In this document: positions 23,568 to 33,050 of the stretch, piece after piece
Position numbering within the stretch: position 1 is the first letter of the stretch
How the letters are laid out: the number at the start of each line of letters is the position of its first letter
Assembly (NCBI GenBank): GCA_023663905.1
Contig: JAMPGO010000008.1
Span: 1-42,742 of the forward strand
Source of the DNA: Ruminococcus flavefaciens
Lineage (GTDB): Bacteria; Bacillota; Clostridia; Oscillospirales; Ruminococcaceae
DNA: 42,742 bases
Direction of reading: 5' to 3'
The notes under the pieces: generated by a model
What the model saw: the letters and a program-made list of their open reading frames with translations, nothing else
Told to the model about the DNA's origin: nothing
Databases searched by the model: none
Position numbers and translations under genes: made by a program

Positions 23568-25892
23568 ATGAACACAGACAAATTCACAAAGAAATCTGCC
23601 GATATAATTGAAGGAGCGATAGAGCTGGCTTCTGAAATGGGTCACACTTACGTCGGAAGCGAACACCTGCTTCTCTCGATAACAGGCGACGGCACATCCG
23701 ACGCTTCAGAGATTCTCATCGAAAACGGCGTTGCCTATGATGACTTGCGCTGTGAAATCGTCAACCTTGTCGGAATGGGTACTCCGTCAATCCTGAGCAG
23801 TCGTTACTTCACTACGGCTGTAAAAAGGATTCTCGAAAGTTCGTTCAGCATTGCACGGAGCGACAAAAAGAAATTTGCCACTCCCGAGCATATCCTTATG
23901 GCGATTATCCGTGAGCCGTCCTGTAGTGCGTGTACTGTCATCAAGAAAGCGGGCGGAAATATGACGGGTATCTGTTCGGGACTGGAGACGATTTCCTCTG
24001 CCGAAGTCCGTGAGGAGCTTTATGAGGCAATCAAGCCCAGAGCTTCGCACCTCCCGAATTTATTCAGATACGGCAGAAATCTGACTGACATCTCGCTTAT
24101 CAAAAAAAACGACCCTCTCATCGGCAGGATAAGAGAGGTTGAGCGTGTTTTGCAGGTGCTTGCGAGGAGAAATAAGAATAACCCGTGCCTTATCGGCGAG
24201 GCTGGTGTGGGCAAGACCGCTATCGTTGAGGGTGTGGCGGAGCTTTTTGTGCGGAATCTCGTACCCGATTCGCTGAAAAACAAGTTTATCTTCTCGCTCG
24301 ATTTCACATCCCTGCTGTCGGGTGCGAAATATCGTGGTGATTTTGAAGAGCGTGTAAAGGCTTGTATTGACGAGGCAATAAACGCAGGGAATATAATCCT
24401 GTTTATTGACGAGATTCACACAATCGTCGGAGCAGGTGCGGCGGAGGGTGCAATAGATGCAGCCAATATAATGAAGCCACAGCTTGCAAGAGGTGAGCTA
24501 CAGATTATCGGTGCGACGACCTTTGAGGAATACCGCAAGACCATTGAAAAAGACTCTGCGCTTGAACGTCGTTTTCAGCCTGTGCAGATTAACGAGCCTG
24601 ATTCCGAGAGCTGTGCCGAGATTATACGTGGGCTTAAATCGGGCTATGAAAGTTACCACGGAGTTGAGATTCCCGACGATATAATTGAGCTGTCCGTGAA
24701 TATGGCGGTGCGGTATATCTCGGACAGATTTCTTCCCGACAAGGCGATAGACGTGCTTGACGAAGCGTGTGCGTGTGCGAAAATCAGGCATAATTCAGGA
24801 CTGAGAAAAACGGATTCTGATTTTGTTAAATTAAGAGACAGGAAGTTCACGATGAACAGTCTCGGAGAGATAATCGACAGCAGTAAGGCAGTTGTCTCGG
24901 AGGAAGATATAATGTCCGTAATATCGCTGAAAACAGGGATTCCGCTTAACAAAATCACTTCGGGCGATTCGGTTCAGCTTAATTTTCTTGAAAAGAATCT
25001 CTCGGAACGTGTAATCGGGCATAAATATGCCGTAAAAAAGGTGACGAATGCGGTGTGCCGTGCCAAATCGGGACTTAAAGCAGGCGACAGACCGTCGGCT
25101 TCGTTTCTGTTTGCAGGACCTTCGGGAGTCGGCAAGACCGAACTTGCCAAAGCTCTTGCGGAATGTCTGTTCGGCTCGGAAAAAAGCCTTATACGCATTG
25201 ATATGTCGGAGTTTATGGAGAAGCATTCCGTTTCCAAGCTCATAGGCGCACCTCCGGGATATGCGGGATACGACGACAAGAACGGCAGTCTGTGCGAGAA
25301 AATCAGGCGGAATCCCTATTCGCTGGTACTTTTTGATGAAATCGAGAAAGCGGATTCAGAGGTGCTGAATATTATGCTCCAGATACTGGACTACGGTATA
25401 CTGACGGATTCGAGTATGCGGAAAATCAGCTTCCGCAACTGCATTATAATTATGACTTCAAATATCGGGGCAGGAGGGAAATCGTCTCTCGGGTTCGGGC
25501 AGAGTGAGCAGGTCAATGAAAATCTCGTGCTTGATTCAGTCAAATCGCACTTCACACCCGAGTTTACGGGACGTATTGACGAGATTATAGTTTTCCGTGC
25601 GCTCGGGACTGACGACCTTATGAAGATAAGCGCAAAGGCGCTCGATAACCTGAAATTCAGGGCAAAGGCGCTCGGAATCGAACTAAGCTACGGCAACGAC
25701 GTTATCGAGGCTGTCGCACAGGCAAAGGAGACCGACCGCTACGGCGCAAGACCTATAAAGCGCCGTGTGACTGATTTAATCGAGAACGAGCTTGCGCAGA
25801 TGATTATAAACTCCTGCATTCACAGCGGTGAGACGGTGAAGATTGAAGCAAGCGAGGGCAGAATCAGGTTTTCAAAGGGTGTTGCCGTCTAA
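23568..25892 (+). CDS. ClpC-like AAA+ unfoldase with truncated middle domain
   Basis: A 774-residue Hsp100 protein with a double Clp N-repeat (residues 1-150), D1 with Walker A GEAGVGKT (210-217) and FIDEIH, and D2 with Walker A GPSGVGKT (517-524) and [13 protein letters not shown] loop (641-644) at the place of the ClpP-docking VGF of ClpC suggests it works with ClpP. The segment linking D1 to D2 is about 38 residues (405-443), roughly half of the Bacillus ClpC middle domain, and the UVR-like motif that contacts adaptors such as MecA is missing. So it may act without the normal adaptors. ATG at 23568 follows AACAGGAGGAGAT. No ctsR-mcsA-mcsB genes lie nearby. The 3' end overlaps the convergent patatin gene by 21 bases. 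Confidence 0.92.
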   Translation: MNTDKFTKKSADIIEGAIELASEMGHTYVGSEHLLLSITGDGTSDASEILIENGVAYDDLRCEIVNLVGMGTPSILSSRYFTTAVKRILESSFSIARSDKKKFATPEHILMAIIREPSCSACTVIKKAGGNMTGICSGLETISSAEVREELYEAIKPRASHLPNLFRYGRNLTDISLIKKNDPLIGRIREVERVLQVLARRNKNNPCLIGEAGVGKTAIVEGVAELFVRNLVPDSLKNKFIFSLDFTSLLSGAKYRGDFEERVKACIDEAINAGNIILFIDEIHTIVGAGAAEGAIDAANIMKPQLARGELQIIGATTFEEYRKTIEKDSALERRFQPVQINEPDSESCAEIIRGLKSGYESYHGVEIPDDIIELSVNMAVRYISDRFLPDKAIDVLDEACACAKIRHNSGLRKTDSDFVKLRDRKFTMNSLGEIIDSSKAVVSEEDIMSVISLKTGIPLNKITSGDSVQLNFLEKNLSERVIGHKYAVKKVTNAVCRAKSGLKAGDRPSASFLFAGPSGVGKTELAKALAECLFGSEKSLIRIDMSEFMEKHSVSKLIGAPPGYAGYDDKNGSLCEKIRRNPYSLVLFDEIEKADSEVLNIMLQILDYGILTDSSMRKISFRNCIIIMTSNIGAGGKSSLGFGQSEQVNENLVLDSVKSHFTPEFTGRIDEIIVFRALGTDDLMKISAKALDNLKFRAKALGIELSYGNDVIEAVAQAKETDRYGARPIKRRVTDLIENELAQMIINSCIHSGETVKIEASEGRIRFSKGVAV

Positions 25893-26729
25893 AAAGCGTG
25901 CTATTCTGTCAATCTGCTGTCGGGCGGTATTCCTGCCGATTCTGTAGACCTCAAGAAGCTTGTCCTGATTATGCTCGATGTGACCAATGGGAAGCTTCTC
26001 GGGCGGAGCTATTACAAGCGCTCTGCCTTCGGATTCAGCACGGCGGATGTATTTCAGCTCATTGTTATACATTGCAGGGCGCTTTTCAAAAGCACTGACA
26101 AATTCGGGATATTTTCTGTAGCGAGCCTTGATAAGCGGAAGTATACTGCTTGGCTTTTTGGAGTAGCTTCTTGGCTGGGTGAGTATCACGAGATTTTTTT
26201 CATAGCCCATAGATTCCATAAATCTGAGCGGAATGGAATCGGCAATACCGCCGTCCAGCATTTTTCTGCCGTCAAGCTCAACGATTCTTGCGAACAGTGG
26301 CATTGAAGCGCTTGCCCTGAGCCATTCAAGCTCCTGCCGTGTTGCTTTATTCATTCTGTGGTAGACTGCCCGACCTGTTTCAATATCGGTTGCGACGGAG
26401 AAGAACTCCATAGGCGATTTCTCAAAAGCCTGTGAATCAAAAATATCAAGCTCGTCGGGAATCGTATGATAGCAGAACTCCGCCCCGAACATATCACCCG
26501 TAGTTATAAGCGAACGTGTACTGCAATAGCGTTTGTCACGGCTGAAGCGCAGATTATAGCGGATAACCCTGCCGTTCTGCCCTGATTTGTAATTGCACCC
26601 GAAGCAAGCGCCTGCGGAGACTCCAACAGCACCGCTGAAAGTTATATTATTTTCCATAAGGACATCCATAACTCCTGCGGAGAAAAGCCCACGCATTGCA
26701 CCGCCCTCAAGTACGAGACCTGTTTTCAT
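25872..26729 (-). CDS. Patatin-like phospholipase family protein
   Basis: A 285-residue patatin-fold hydrolase. The oxyanion loop is EGGAMRGLFSAGV at the N-terminus, the nucleophile elbow is GVSAGACFG (Ser about 40), and the catalytic Asp is in LDGGIADSIPL. Members act on phospholipid or glycolipid acyl chains; clostridial homologues of the RssA/YlbK style have no settled substrate. No signal peptide, so it is cytoplasmic. ATG at 26729 has AAGGAGTGA ahead. It lies 42 bases behind the DUF3267 gene and converges on the clpC-like gene. Confidence 0.9.
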   Translation of the reverse strand: MKTGLVLEGGAMRGLFSAGVMDVLMENNITFSGAVGVSAGACFGCNYKSGQNGRVIRYNLRFSRDKRYCSTRSLITTGDMFGAEFCYHTIPDELDIFDSQAFEKSPMEFFSVATDIETGRAVYHRMNKATRQELEWLRASASMPLFARIVELDGRKMLDGGIADSIPLRFMESMGYEKNLVILTQPRSYSKKPSSILPLIKARYRKYPEFVSAFEKRPAMYNNELKYIRRAESEGRALVIAPPEKLPIGHIEHNQDKLLEVYRIGRNTARQQIDRIARFLDGNTL

Positions 26730-26747
26730 AAAAAATCACTCCTTAAT

Positions 26748-26770
26748 GCACTGCTCATAACGGGCAGTGC
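26748..26770. other. Hairpin between the DUF3267 and patatin genes
   Basis: GCACTGC (26748-26754) pairs with GCAGTGC (26764-26770). TTTATTTA follows on the plus strand but no T-run follows on the minus strand, so it is a poor terminator for the minus-strand genes and may only stop plus-strand read-through from clpC-like. Confidence 0.5.
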
Positions 26771-26771
26771 T

Positions 26772-27341
26772 TTATTTATACCAGTAGCTGTGCATTCCCG
26801 AACTGTAGACCTTTGCGCCGTTCGGTACTTGCGTAAGGCAGTTGAATACGTTTAAATAGTCTCCTGCGCCCATTCCTATAGCCATTGCTCCGAGAGTACC
26901 GAGAACGACGAGATTCGGGAAAATCAGGAATATAATAAACGGAATGAAGCCGAAAACTATGTTCGGCAGGAGAGACATAAATATAAATTGTCCCTTGCTC
27001 ATATCTTCCGTTCCGACAACGAACATCATACTCTGTTTAAGATTCTGATACATATAAACGTCACCTTTGAAGCAGAGGGCGTGCAGAAATTCGTGCGGAA
27101 CGAGTGAAACCAGAGAAGCAACTATCCCGTATATATTAATAAATTCAGGAAATGTTTTTCCTGCTACAGCAGAAGCTAAAAACAAGAGCGAGAATACCAT
27201 TACAAATGCCATAATATTCATAATTATGGCAAATGTTTTCATATTTTTGGGTTCTCTGAACTGCACATAGCCTGTAGGATGTTCACGTTGCGGAAGAGAA
27301 TTTTCGTCGCCGTTGTATGTACCTGCGTAGTGAAATTTCAT
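26772..27341 (-). CDS. DUF3267 putative zincin membrane peptidase
   Basis: A 189-residue protein with four or so membrane helices and the zinc motif HEFLH (within VPHEFLHALCFKGD), which places it with DUF3267, the putative zincin peptidase family. The two His and Glu of the HExxH motif are intact, but the third ligand cannot be read with confidence. The N-terminal ~30 residues are polar and face the cytoplasm. Its substrates are unknown; membrane-embedded metalloproteases of this shape often cleave membrane proteins. AAGGAGAGG precedes the ATG at 27341. Confidence 0.85.
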   Translation of the reverse strand: MKFHYAGTYNGDENSLPQREHPTGYVQFREPKNMKTFAIIMNIMAFVMVFSLLFLASAVAGKTFPEFINIYGIVASLVSLVPHEFLHALCFKGDVYMYQNLKQSMMFVVGTEDMSKGQFIFMSLLPNIVFGFIPFIIFLIFPNLVVLGTLGAMAIGMGAGDYLNVFNCLTQVPNGAKVYSSGMHSYWYK

Positions 27342-27383
27342 TTTGTTTCCTCTCCTTCGTTGGTATTGTACACAGGGTCGATA

Positions 27384-27428
27384 AGGGTCGGCAAGGGTCT
27401 ATAGATTTTGCCTGCCCTTGCCTACCCT
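27384..27428. repeat. 14-bp near-perfect inverted repeat in the DUF3267/DUF1015 gap
   Basis: AGGGTCGGCAAGGG (27384-27397) is the reverse complement of CCCTTGCCTACCCT (27415-27428) with one mismatch, around a 17-base loop. A third partial copy of AGGGTCG lies at 27374-27380. It is not followed by a T-run in either direction. Confidence 0.8.
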
Positions 27429-27437
27429 GATTAGCAG

Positions 27438-28700
27438 TTATTCAGAGATTTTTCTCGCCTCGATATAGAATCGCTTGTCGTCTGCGTGACCCATAGAGAA
27501 AGTCTTGCGTGGAAGTGCGCCGTCCTTGATAACAGTCGGGAAGAGCTGTGCCTTGTCCATATCAGGCAGGATAAATGCGATTCCGCTGTGCTTCTCGGCA
27601 AGTGCCTTGACGTTTTCAATGCCGTGAATATAGTCGATTTTACCGCCGTTTGCCTTGATATAGCCGTCAAGGAAGTTCTGGAGCGAGCCTACCGAGAGAT
27701 TTGAGCTTGTGTTGTGGATATAAAGCTTCCTCTCCTTGCCGTTGCAGACGATTTCAACCCACTGTTCCGCAGGATTTCCCGAAAGACCGAGCTTTTCCGA
27801 GAGTTCAGCAATAAGCCCGTCGCAGTCAACATCGTATACAAGGCGATAGATAGCTTCAAATTTAAGGGCTTCGCTGTGGAGGTTGACGATTTCCGCAAGA
27901 GCATAGCGTGCAGGATGATTGCTGAAATCCTTATCGGGATTAGCCTTTTTGAGCTGTTCGTAAAATTCCTTTGCAGTAGCAAGCGAGTGATTGCCGTCGC
28001 CCATAGCATAGAGAAGCACAGGCGAATTTGTCAAGCCGTACTTGCTGTTGAACGTATCGGGGTCAGCGAGGGCAGAAAGTGCGCCGTCAATGCGTTCCTG
28101 CTCCTGTTCGGGTACGAGATAGCCCGTAATGCTTCCGCCGTTCTGCATAAGGCTTGTATTGTAGAGCTTCGTCATTGCCGATTTGTCAACGCTCTCGATG
28201 ACAGTATTGTCGGGGTCGTCAATAAGAATCATAATATGCGGAAGTTCAAGCTCTGCGCCCTGACGTACCTTGATTCTAGGCGGAATGCGCTCGATTACAG
28301 TGGCTTCGGTTGCACGAACCTGAGAAGAGCTTCCCTTTGAGAAGTCGTATTCCTCGAGGTCGATTGCGCCGATAAGACCCTTGCGGACAATGCCGTTGCT
28401 CTGGATTCTCTCAACGTAAATCATAGCATTCTTGTACTCCGTGAAAATGCCGTTGCTGATATATTTTTCCATAGCGGAGTGAATGCCGTCAATTTTTTCG
28501 GCAACGTCGTCATTTTCGAGGTAGATTTCGGGAAGAATAAGACTGAGGGCGGACGGAGAATCGCCGACAGTATTCTTTACAGCCTCCCAGTATTCAGGCT
28601 CGCTTGTGTACTGGTCACAGGCGATGACAGACCACCTGCTCATATCAATTGATTCGTTCGGGATAAGAATATCCGCATTTTTAAAAGCTGTTCTGTTCAT
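27438..28700 (-). CDS. DUF1015 domain-containing protein
   Basis: A 420-residue protein covering the whole DUF1015 family. Visible signatures are WSVIACDQYTSEPEYWE near the N-terminus, the central RATEATVIERIPPRIKVRQG stretch, and MGDGNHSLATAKEFYE, the family's DGNHS box. It is a cytoplasmic protein; the family is sometimes linked to kinase or metal-dependent enzyme folds, but the function is not established. Its ATG at 28700 overlaps the maf stop by four bases. A perfect-looking inverted repeat follows its stop. Confidence 0.87.
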   Translation of the reverse strand: MNRTAFKNADILIPNESIDMSRWSVIACDQYTSEPEYWEAVKNTVGDSPSALSLILPEIYLENDDVAEKIDGIHSAMEKYISNGIFTEYKNAMIYVERIQSNGIVRKGLIGAIDLEEYDFSKGSSSQVRATEATVIERIPPRIKVRQGAELELPHIMILIDDPDNTVIESVDKSAMTKLYNTSLMQNGGSITGYLVPEQEQERIDGALSALADPDTFNSKYGLTNSPVLLYAMGDGNHSLATAKEFYEQLKKANPDKDFSNHPARYALAEIVNLHSEALKFEAIYRLVYDVDCDGLIAELSEKLGLSGNPAEQWVEIVCNGKERKLYIHNTSSNLSVGSLQNFLDGYIKANGGKIDYIHGIENVKALAEKHSGIAFILPDMDKAQLFPTVIKDGALPRKTFSMGHADDKRFYIEARKISE

Positions 28701-29266
28701 AATAAAAACTCCTTATAAAATTTTTTAAGCTCCTGATTAAGTCTCGAAACAGGAAGCCCGACAACGTTGAAGTAATCGCCGTTGATTTTTTCAACAAGTA
28801 GAGAAGCTCTGCCCTGAATACCGTAACCGCCTGCTTTGTCGTAAGGCTCGGCAGTTGAGATATACTCTTCGATTTCCTCGTCGGATAAACGGCGGAATGT
28901 CACATCCGTTATCTCCGTAAACGATTTTGCTATGCCGTTGCAGATAATACAACAGCCTGTCGCAACCTGATGAGTACGACCCGAGAGCATACGCATAAAT
29001 TCACGGCATTCGTCCTTGTCCGCAGGCTTGCCCAGAATCCTGTTACCGCATATTACTGTTGTATCACAGCCGATAACAATATCCTGCGGAAAATCCCTGC
29101 TCACGGCTTTCGCCTTGATTTCGGCGAGGTATTCCGAAGCCCTCAGCGGTTCGGTATCATCGGGAATCGTCTCGTCAACGTCAGCGGAAACGGCAGTAAA
29201 TCCGTCCGTAATCACGCTTATGAGTTCACGTCTGCGTGGCGAGGCAGAGGCAAGTATAATTCTCAT
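28697..29266 (-). CDS. maf: Maf family nucleoside triphosphate pyrophosphatase
   Basis: Hydrolyses non-canonical or modified nucleoside triphosphates (dTTP/UTP type) to the monophosphate. The opening IILASASPRRRELI and VIGCDTTVICGNRILGKPAD contain the catalytic residues, with GGYGIQGRASLLVEKINGDY towards the end. About 189 residues is standard. It is the first gene of the maf-DUF1015 pair and has a strong promoter of its own at 29299-29328. Confidence 0.95.
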   Translation of the reverse strand: MRIILASASPRRRELISVITDGFTAVSADVDETIPDDTEPLRASEYLAEIKAKAVSRDFPQDIVIGCDTTVICGNRILGKPADKDECREFMRMLSGRTHQVATGCCIICNGIAKSFTEITDVTFRRLSDEEIEEYISTAEPYDKAGGYGIQGRASLLVEKINGDYFNVVGLPVSRLNQELKKFYKEFLL

Positions 29267-29298
29267 ATAGTCAGTCCTTTCCGGAAAAGTCTTTCTAT

Positions 29299-29328
29299 AT
29301 TATAACATATATTTTCAGTCTTTGTCAA
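29299..29328 (-). promoter_or_regulatory. SigA-type promoter for maf-DUF1015
   Basis: On the minus strand TTGACA (29323-29328) and TATAAT (29299-29304), spacer 18. Its -35 box is only 6 bases from the -35 box of the divergent ATPase promoter. Confidence 0.82.
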
Positions 29329-29334
29329 TTACTG

Positions 29335-29363
29335 TTGTATTTTTTATGGGAATGTGCTATAAT
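29335..29363 (+). promoter_or_regulatory. SigA-type promoter for the P-type ATPase gene
   Basis: TTGTAT (29335-29340) and TATAAT (29358-29363), spacer 17, about 38 bases upstream of the start codon. Confidence 0.8.
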
Positions 29364-29401
29364 ATAAATATCGACAATTTTTTTAAGGAGACATAAAGCC
29401 T

Positions 29402-31753
29402 ATGAGCAGTACAAAACAGCCCGAGAGATTACAGCCCTCCGCAGAAAAGGGACTCACTTCCGCACAGGCAAAGGAGCGCAGGAATGCAGGTCTCAGCAAT
29501 ATTCCGCCCGAACCGCCGTCCAAATCCGTATGGGAAATCATTGCCGACAACACATTCACCTACTTTAATATGATTTTCGTCATCCTTGCCTGCCTGATTA
29601 TCTACGCAGGGACTTACCGTGACCTGACTTTTCTGCCGATAATCATCGCCAATACGCTCATCGGCATTATACAGGAGCTTCGCTCCAAAAAAGTTCTGGA
29701 CAAGCTCTCGATGATGAACGCACCCGAAACGGCGGTAATCCGTGACGGCAAAGAGATTTCTCTTCCCTCAAAGGACGTTGTGCTTGACGACATCGCTATA
29801 TTCCGTGCAGGAAATCAGATAAGTGCGGACGCTGTGATTATTGACGGAAGCGTTGCTGTGAATGAATCGCTCCTGACAGGCGAATCGGATGAGATTTACA
29901 AGAGCGAGGGCGACAATCTTATGTCGGGAAGCTTCATAGTCTCGGGTTCGTGCCGTGCGAGACTTGAAAAAGTGGGTGCGGATTCATATATATCACGGCT
30001 CACGGCGCAGGCTAAGAAATCGAAGAAGGGCGAGCAGTCGGAGATGATACGCTCTCTTAACAGGATTGTCAAAATCGCAGGAATCGCAATTATACCGATA
30101 GGCATACTTCTTTTCTGTCAACAGCATTTCCTTGAGCTTAATGACGTAAGCAGTAGTATACAGGCAATGGTTGCGGCGGTAATCGGAATGATACCCGAAG
30201 GACTGTTTCTGCTTGCAAGCACCACCCTAGCCGTCAGCACGCTCAGACTTGCGGGAAACAAAGTCCTTGTCCACGATATGAAGTGCATAGAAACGCTCGC
30301 AAGAGTTGACGTTCTTTGCGTTGATAAGACAGGTACTATCACGGAGGGCAAAATGAGCGTTATGGGAGTTATTCCCGTCGGCGATTCTGCTGAATCCGAG
30401 CTTGTTTCAGCCATAAGCGATTTTGCCTCGGCGCAGTCCGCAGACAATGCAACGATGATAGCCGTTAAGAACTACTTCCACACACCGACAGGGCAGAAAA
30501 TAAAATCCTGCACGGGCTTTTCGTCGGAATTTAAATACAGCAGTACAATGCTTGAATCGGGAGCATTTGTGCTTGGTGCGCCCGAGTTTATTCTCAGGGA
30601 CAGGGTATCGGAATACGACGGTATTATTTCCGCACACAGCCGTAAAGGGATGAGAGTGCTTGTTTTCGGTCGGTATAACGGCATTCCCGACGGCAAGGAG
30701 CTTACGGCGGAGACAGAACCGCTCTGTTTTGTGCTGATAGCGAATCCCATAAGGAAAAACGCTCCCGAGACTTTCAGGTTCTTTGCGGAGCAGGGTGTGG
30801 AAATCAAGGTAATATCGGGCGATAACCCTGTAACCGTCTCCGAGATTGCGAATCAGGCAGGAATAGCCAACGCAGGGAATTATATTGACGCTTCAACGCT
30901 GAAAACCGACGAGGCAATAGAAAACGCTGTGGTGCATTATACCGTTTTCGGCAGGGTAACTCCCGAACAGAAGCGGAAATTTGTACGTGCCTTGAAAAAA
31001 GCTGGCAGGACTGTTGCGATGACAGGCGACGGCGTAAACGATGTGCTTGCGCTTAAATCGGCGGACTGCTCTGTTGCAATGGCTTCGGGAAGCGAGGCGG
31101 CGGCACAGGCTTCACAGCTCGTGCTTTTGGAATCGGACTTCTCGAAAATGCCCGATGTCGTAATGGAAGGCAGGAAGGTAGTAAACAATCTCGAACGCTC
31201 GGGAAGCCTGTTTCTTGTCAAGAATATATTCTCACTGCTTATGTCCGTCATCTCCATATTCTTCGGCATAACATATCCGCTCAAACCTGCGCATATATCG
31301 CTGATAAGTGCGTTCACCATAGGCTTGCCGGGACTGTGCCTGTCGCAGATTCCGAACCGAGACCTGATTAAGGGCAATTTTATGACGAATATCCTCCTCA
31401 AGGCGCTTCCCGCAGGCATAACGGATGCGATAGTAGTGGTGGCTATGGTTATTTTCGGCAATATATTCAGCTCGGCGCAGGATGACATCTCCACAGCTTC
31501 AACAATCCTTATGAGCGTTGTGGGTATGATGATACTTTTCAGGATAAGCCAGCCTATGAACGCTGTGAAGTGGGCTATATGGATTATATGCGGACTTCTC
31601 CTGACGTTCAGTATGATTTTTCTCGGCGGATTCTTCAACATCTCGGGAATGTCCGTGCAGTGCATACTTCTGTGCGTAAACTTTTCGATAATAGCCGAAC
31701 CTGTATTCCGCTATCTCACGCTGATTACGCAGAAAATAAAAAAGAACGGCTGA
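29402..31753 (+). CDS. Cation-transporting P-type ATPase, CtpE-like
   Basis: A 783-residue pump with the complete catalytic core: LLTGES (158-162), PEGL in M4 (265-268), DKTGT with phosphorylated Asp308, and MTGDGVNDVLALKSADC. The N-terminal region has no metal-binding CxxC domain, so it is not a heavy-metal P1B pump. M6 reads FTIGLPGLCLSQIPN, not the N-x-x-TD motif of P2A calcium or P3 proton pumps. This M6 style occurs in the CtpE-like group, whose mycobacterial member is tied to calcium uptake. So calcium is plausible but not proven. AAGGAGACAT precedes the ATG. No regulator or riboswitch is seen upstream. Confidence 0.88.
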   Translation: MSSTKQPERLQPSAEKGLTSAQAKERRNAGLSNIPPEPPSKSVWEIIADNTFTYFNMIFVILACLIIYAGTYRDLTFLPIIIANTLIGIIQELRSKKVLDKLSMMNAPETAVIRDGKEISLPSKDVVLDDIAIFRAGNQISADAVIIDGSVAVNESLLTGESDEIYKSEGDNLMSGSFIVSGSCRARLEKVGADSYISRLTAQAKKSKKGEQSEMIRSLNRIVKIAGIAIIPIGILLFCQQHFLELNDVSSSIQAMVAAVIGMIPEGLFLLASTTLAVSTLRLAGNKVLVHDMKCIETLARVDVLCVDKTGTITEGKMSVMGVIPVGDSAESELVSAISDFASAQSADNATMIAVKNYFHTPTGQKIKSCTGFSSEFKYSSTMLESGAFVLGAPEFILRDRVSEYDGIISAHSRKGMRVLVFGRYNGIPDGKELTAETEPLCFVLIANPIRKNAPETFRFFAEQGVEIKVISGDNPVTVSEIANQAGIANAGNYIDASTLKTDEAIENAVVHYTVFGRVTPEQKRKFVRALKKAGRTVAMTGDGVNDVLALKSADCSVAMASGSEAAAQASQLVLLESDFSKMPDVVMEGRKVVNNLERSGSLFLVKNIFSLLMSVISIFFGITYPLKPAHISLISAFTIGLPGLCLSQIPNRDLIKGNFMTNILLKALPAGITDAIVVVAMVIFGNIFSSAQDDISTASTILMSVVGMMILFRISQPMNAVKWAIWIICGLLLTFSMIFLGGFFNISGMSVQCILLCVNFSIIAEPVFRYLTLITQKIKKNG

Positions 31754-31767
31754 AAAGCTCCAGCCGT
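31746..31767 (+). terminator. Weak hairpin at the end of the P-type ATPase gene
   Basis: ACGGCTG (31746-31752) pairs with CAGCCGT (31761-31767), overlapping the stop codon and followed by CTTTAATTA. This is probably the only stop for transcription converging with ackA. Confidence 0.5.
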
Positions 31768-31783
31768 CTTTAATTATATTGAC

Positions 31784-32983
31784 TTACTTTGAAATAAGTG
31801 CGAGAGTATCTCTTGCGATGAGAAGCTCTTCGTTTGTGGGAACTACCCATACCTCAACCTTTGAATCGGGAGCGGAAATCTTTGCGAGCTTGCCTCTGAG
31901 ACCGTCGTTTACTGATTCGTCGAGCTTGATTCCGAAAAATTCCATATCCTTGCAGACCTCTGCACGTACGTCGAATGCGTTTTCGCCGATACCGCCTGTG
32001 AAGAGAACAGCGTCGAGACCGTTCATAGCAGCAGCATAAGAGCCGATGTACTTCTTGATTTCGTACACGAGCATATCGGAAACGAGCTTAGCTCTCTCGT
32101 TGCCGTGCTGTGCAGCGTTTGTGATGTCACGGTTATCTGAACCTACACCCGAAACACCGAGGAATCCTGACTTTTTGTTCATATAGTCGCTCATCTCAGC
32201 AGGAGTGAAGCCGTGCTTGTCTGCAACGAAAGTAACAGCAGAAGGGTCAACAGAACCTGTACGTGTACCCATAACAACACCGTCAAGAGGAGTGAATCCC
32301 ATTGAAGTATCAACGGACTTACCGCCGTCAACAGCAGTGATTGAAGAGCCGTTGCCGAGGTGACAGGAAACGATTTTCAAATCCTTGATGTCCTTGCCCA
32401 TAGCCTCAGCGAGAGCGGCGGAAACAAATCTGTGCGAAGTGCCGTGGAAGCCGTATTTTCTTACGTGGAGAGTCTCATAGTCATCATAAGGCAGACCGAA
32501 CATATAGGCTTTCGGAGGCATTGTCTGGTGGAATGCGGTATCGAATACAACAACCTGCGGAACGTTCTCGGGGATTACATTCTTGCAGGCACGGAGAGCG
32601 AGTGCGTGAGCGTGGTTATGTACGGGAGCGAGTTCACGGAGTTCGTCAATCTTGTCGATGATTTCATCTGTAACAAGCACGGACTTGTCGAAAACGTCAG
32701 CACCCTGCACAACTCTGTGACCGACAGCGGAAATCTCATCCATACTGTCAATAACTTTGGCGTCGCCTGTTGTGAGAGTTTCAACGAGCTTCATAAAAGC
32801 TTCCGTGTGAGTGGGAAAACTGCAATCCTCATTGAGTTCTCTGCCGTCGGCAGTTTTATGAGCGATGTGACCGTCAATACCGATTCTGTCGCAGTTGCCC
32901 TTTGCGATAACGCTTTCGTCAGCCATATCGATGAGCTGATATTTAAGCGATGAGCTTCCTGCATTAACAACTAAAATAATCAT
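31784..32983 (-). CDS. ackA: Acetate kinase
   Basis: Makes ATP from acetyl phosphate, giving acetate, in fermentation. The 399-residue length is typical and the opening VVNAGSSSLKYQLID matches the family. KYGFHGTSHRFV and CHLGNGSSITAV are the ATP/acetate binding blocks, and GTRTGSVDPSAV contains the catalytic Arg and Asp region. The pta gene that often precedes ackA is absent here. It has its own promoter and GAAAGGAAG ribosome site and faces away from tmcAL. Confidence 0.97.
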   Translation of the reverse strand: MIILVVNAGSSSLKYQLIDMADESVIAKGNCDRIGIDGHIAHKTADGRELNEDCSFPTHTEAFMKLVETLTTGDAKVIDSMDEISAVGHRVVQGADVFDKSVLVTDEIIDKIDELRELAPVHNHAHALALRACKNVIPENVPQVVVFDTAFHQTMPPKAYMFGLPYDDYETLHVRKYGFHGTSHRFVSAALAEAMGKDIKDLKIVSCHLGNGSSITAVDGGKSVDTSMGFTPLDGVVMGTRTGSVDPSAVTFVADKHGFTPAEMSDYMNKKSGFLGVSGVGSDNRDITNAAQHGNERAKLVSDMLVYEIKKYIGSYAAAMNGLDAVLFTGGIGENAFDVRAEVCKDMEFFGIKLDESVNDGLRGKLAKISAPDSKVEVWVVPTNEELLIARDTLALISK

Positions 32984-33022
32984 TGGTTTAAAAACTTCCT
33001 TTCAAAAATAATTACTATATAT

Positions 33023-33050
33023 ATTATACACTGTTTTCAGAAAATTGCAA
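33023..33050 (-). promoter_or_regulatory. SigA-type promoter for ackA
   Basis: On the minus strand TTGCAA (33045-33050) and TATAAT (33023-33028), spacer 16, about 40 bases ahead of ackA. Confidence 0.72.

Noticed and set aside
29267-29401. Riboswitch upstream of the P-type ATPase
   Set aside because: Only about 35 bases separate the -10 from the start codon, which is too short for a metal riboswitch such as ykoY or M-box.
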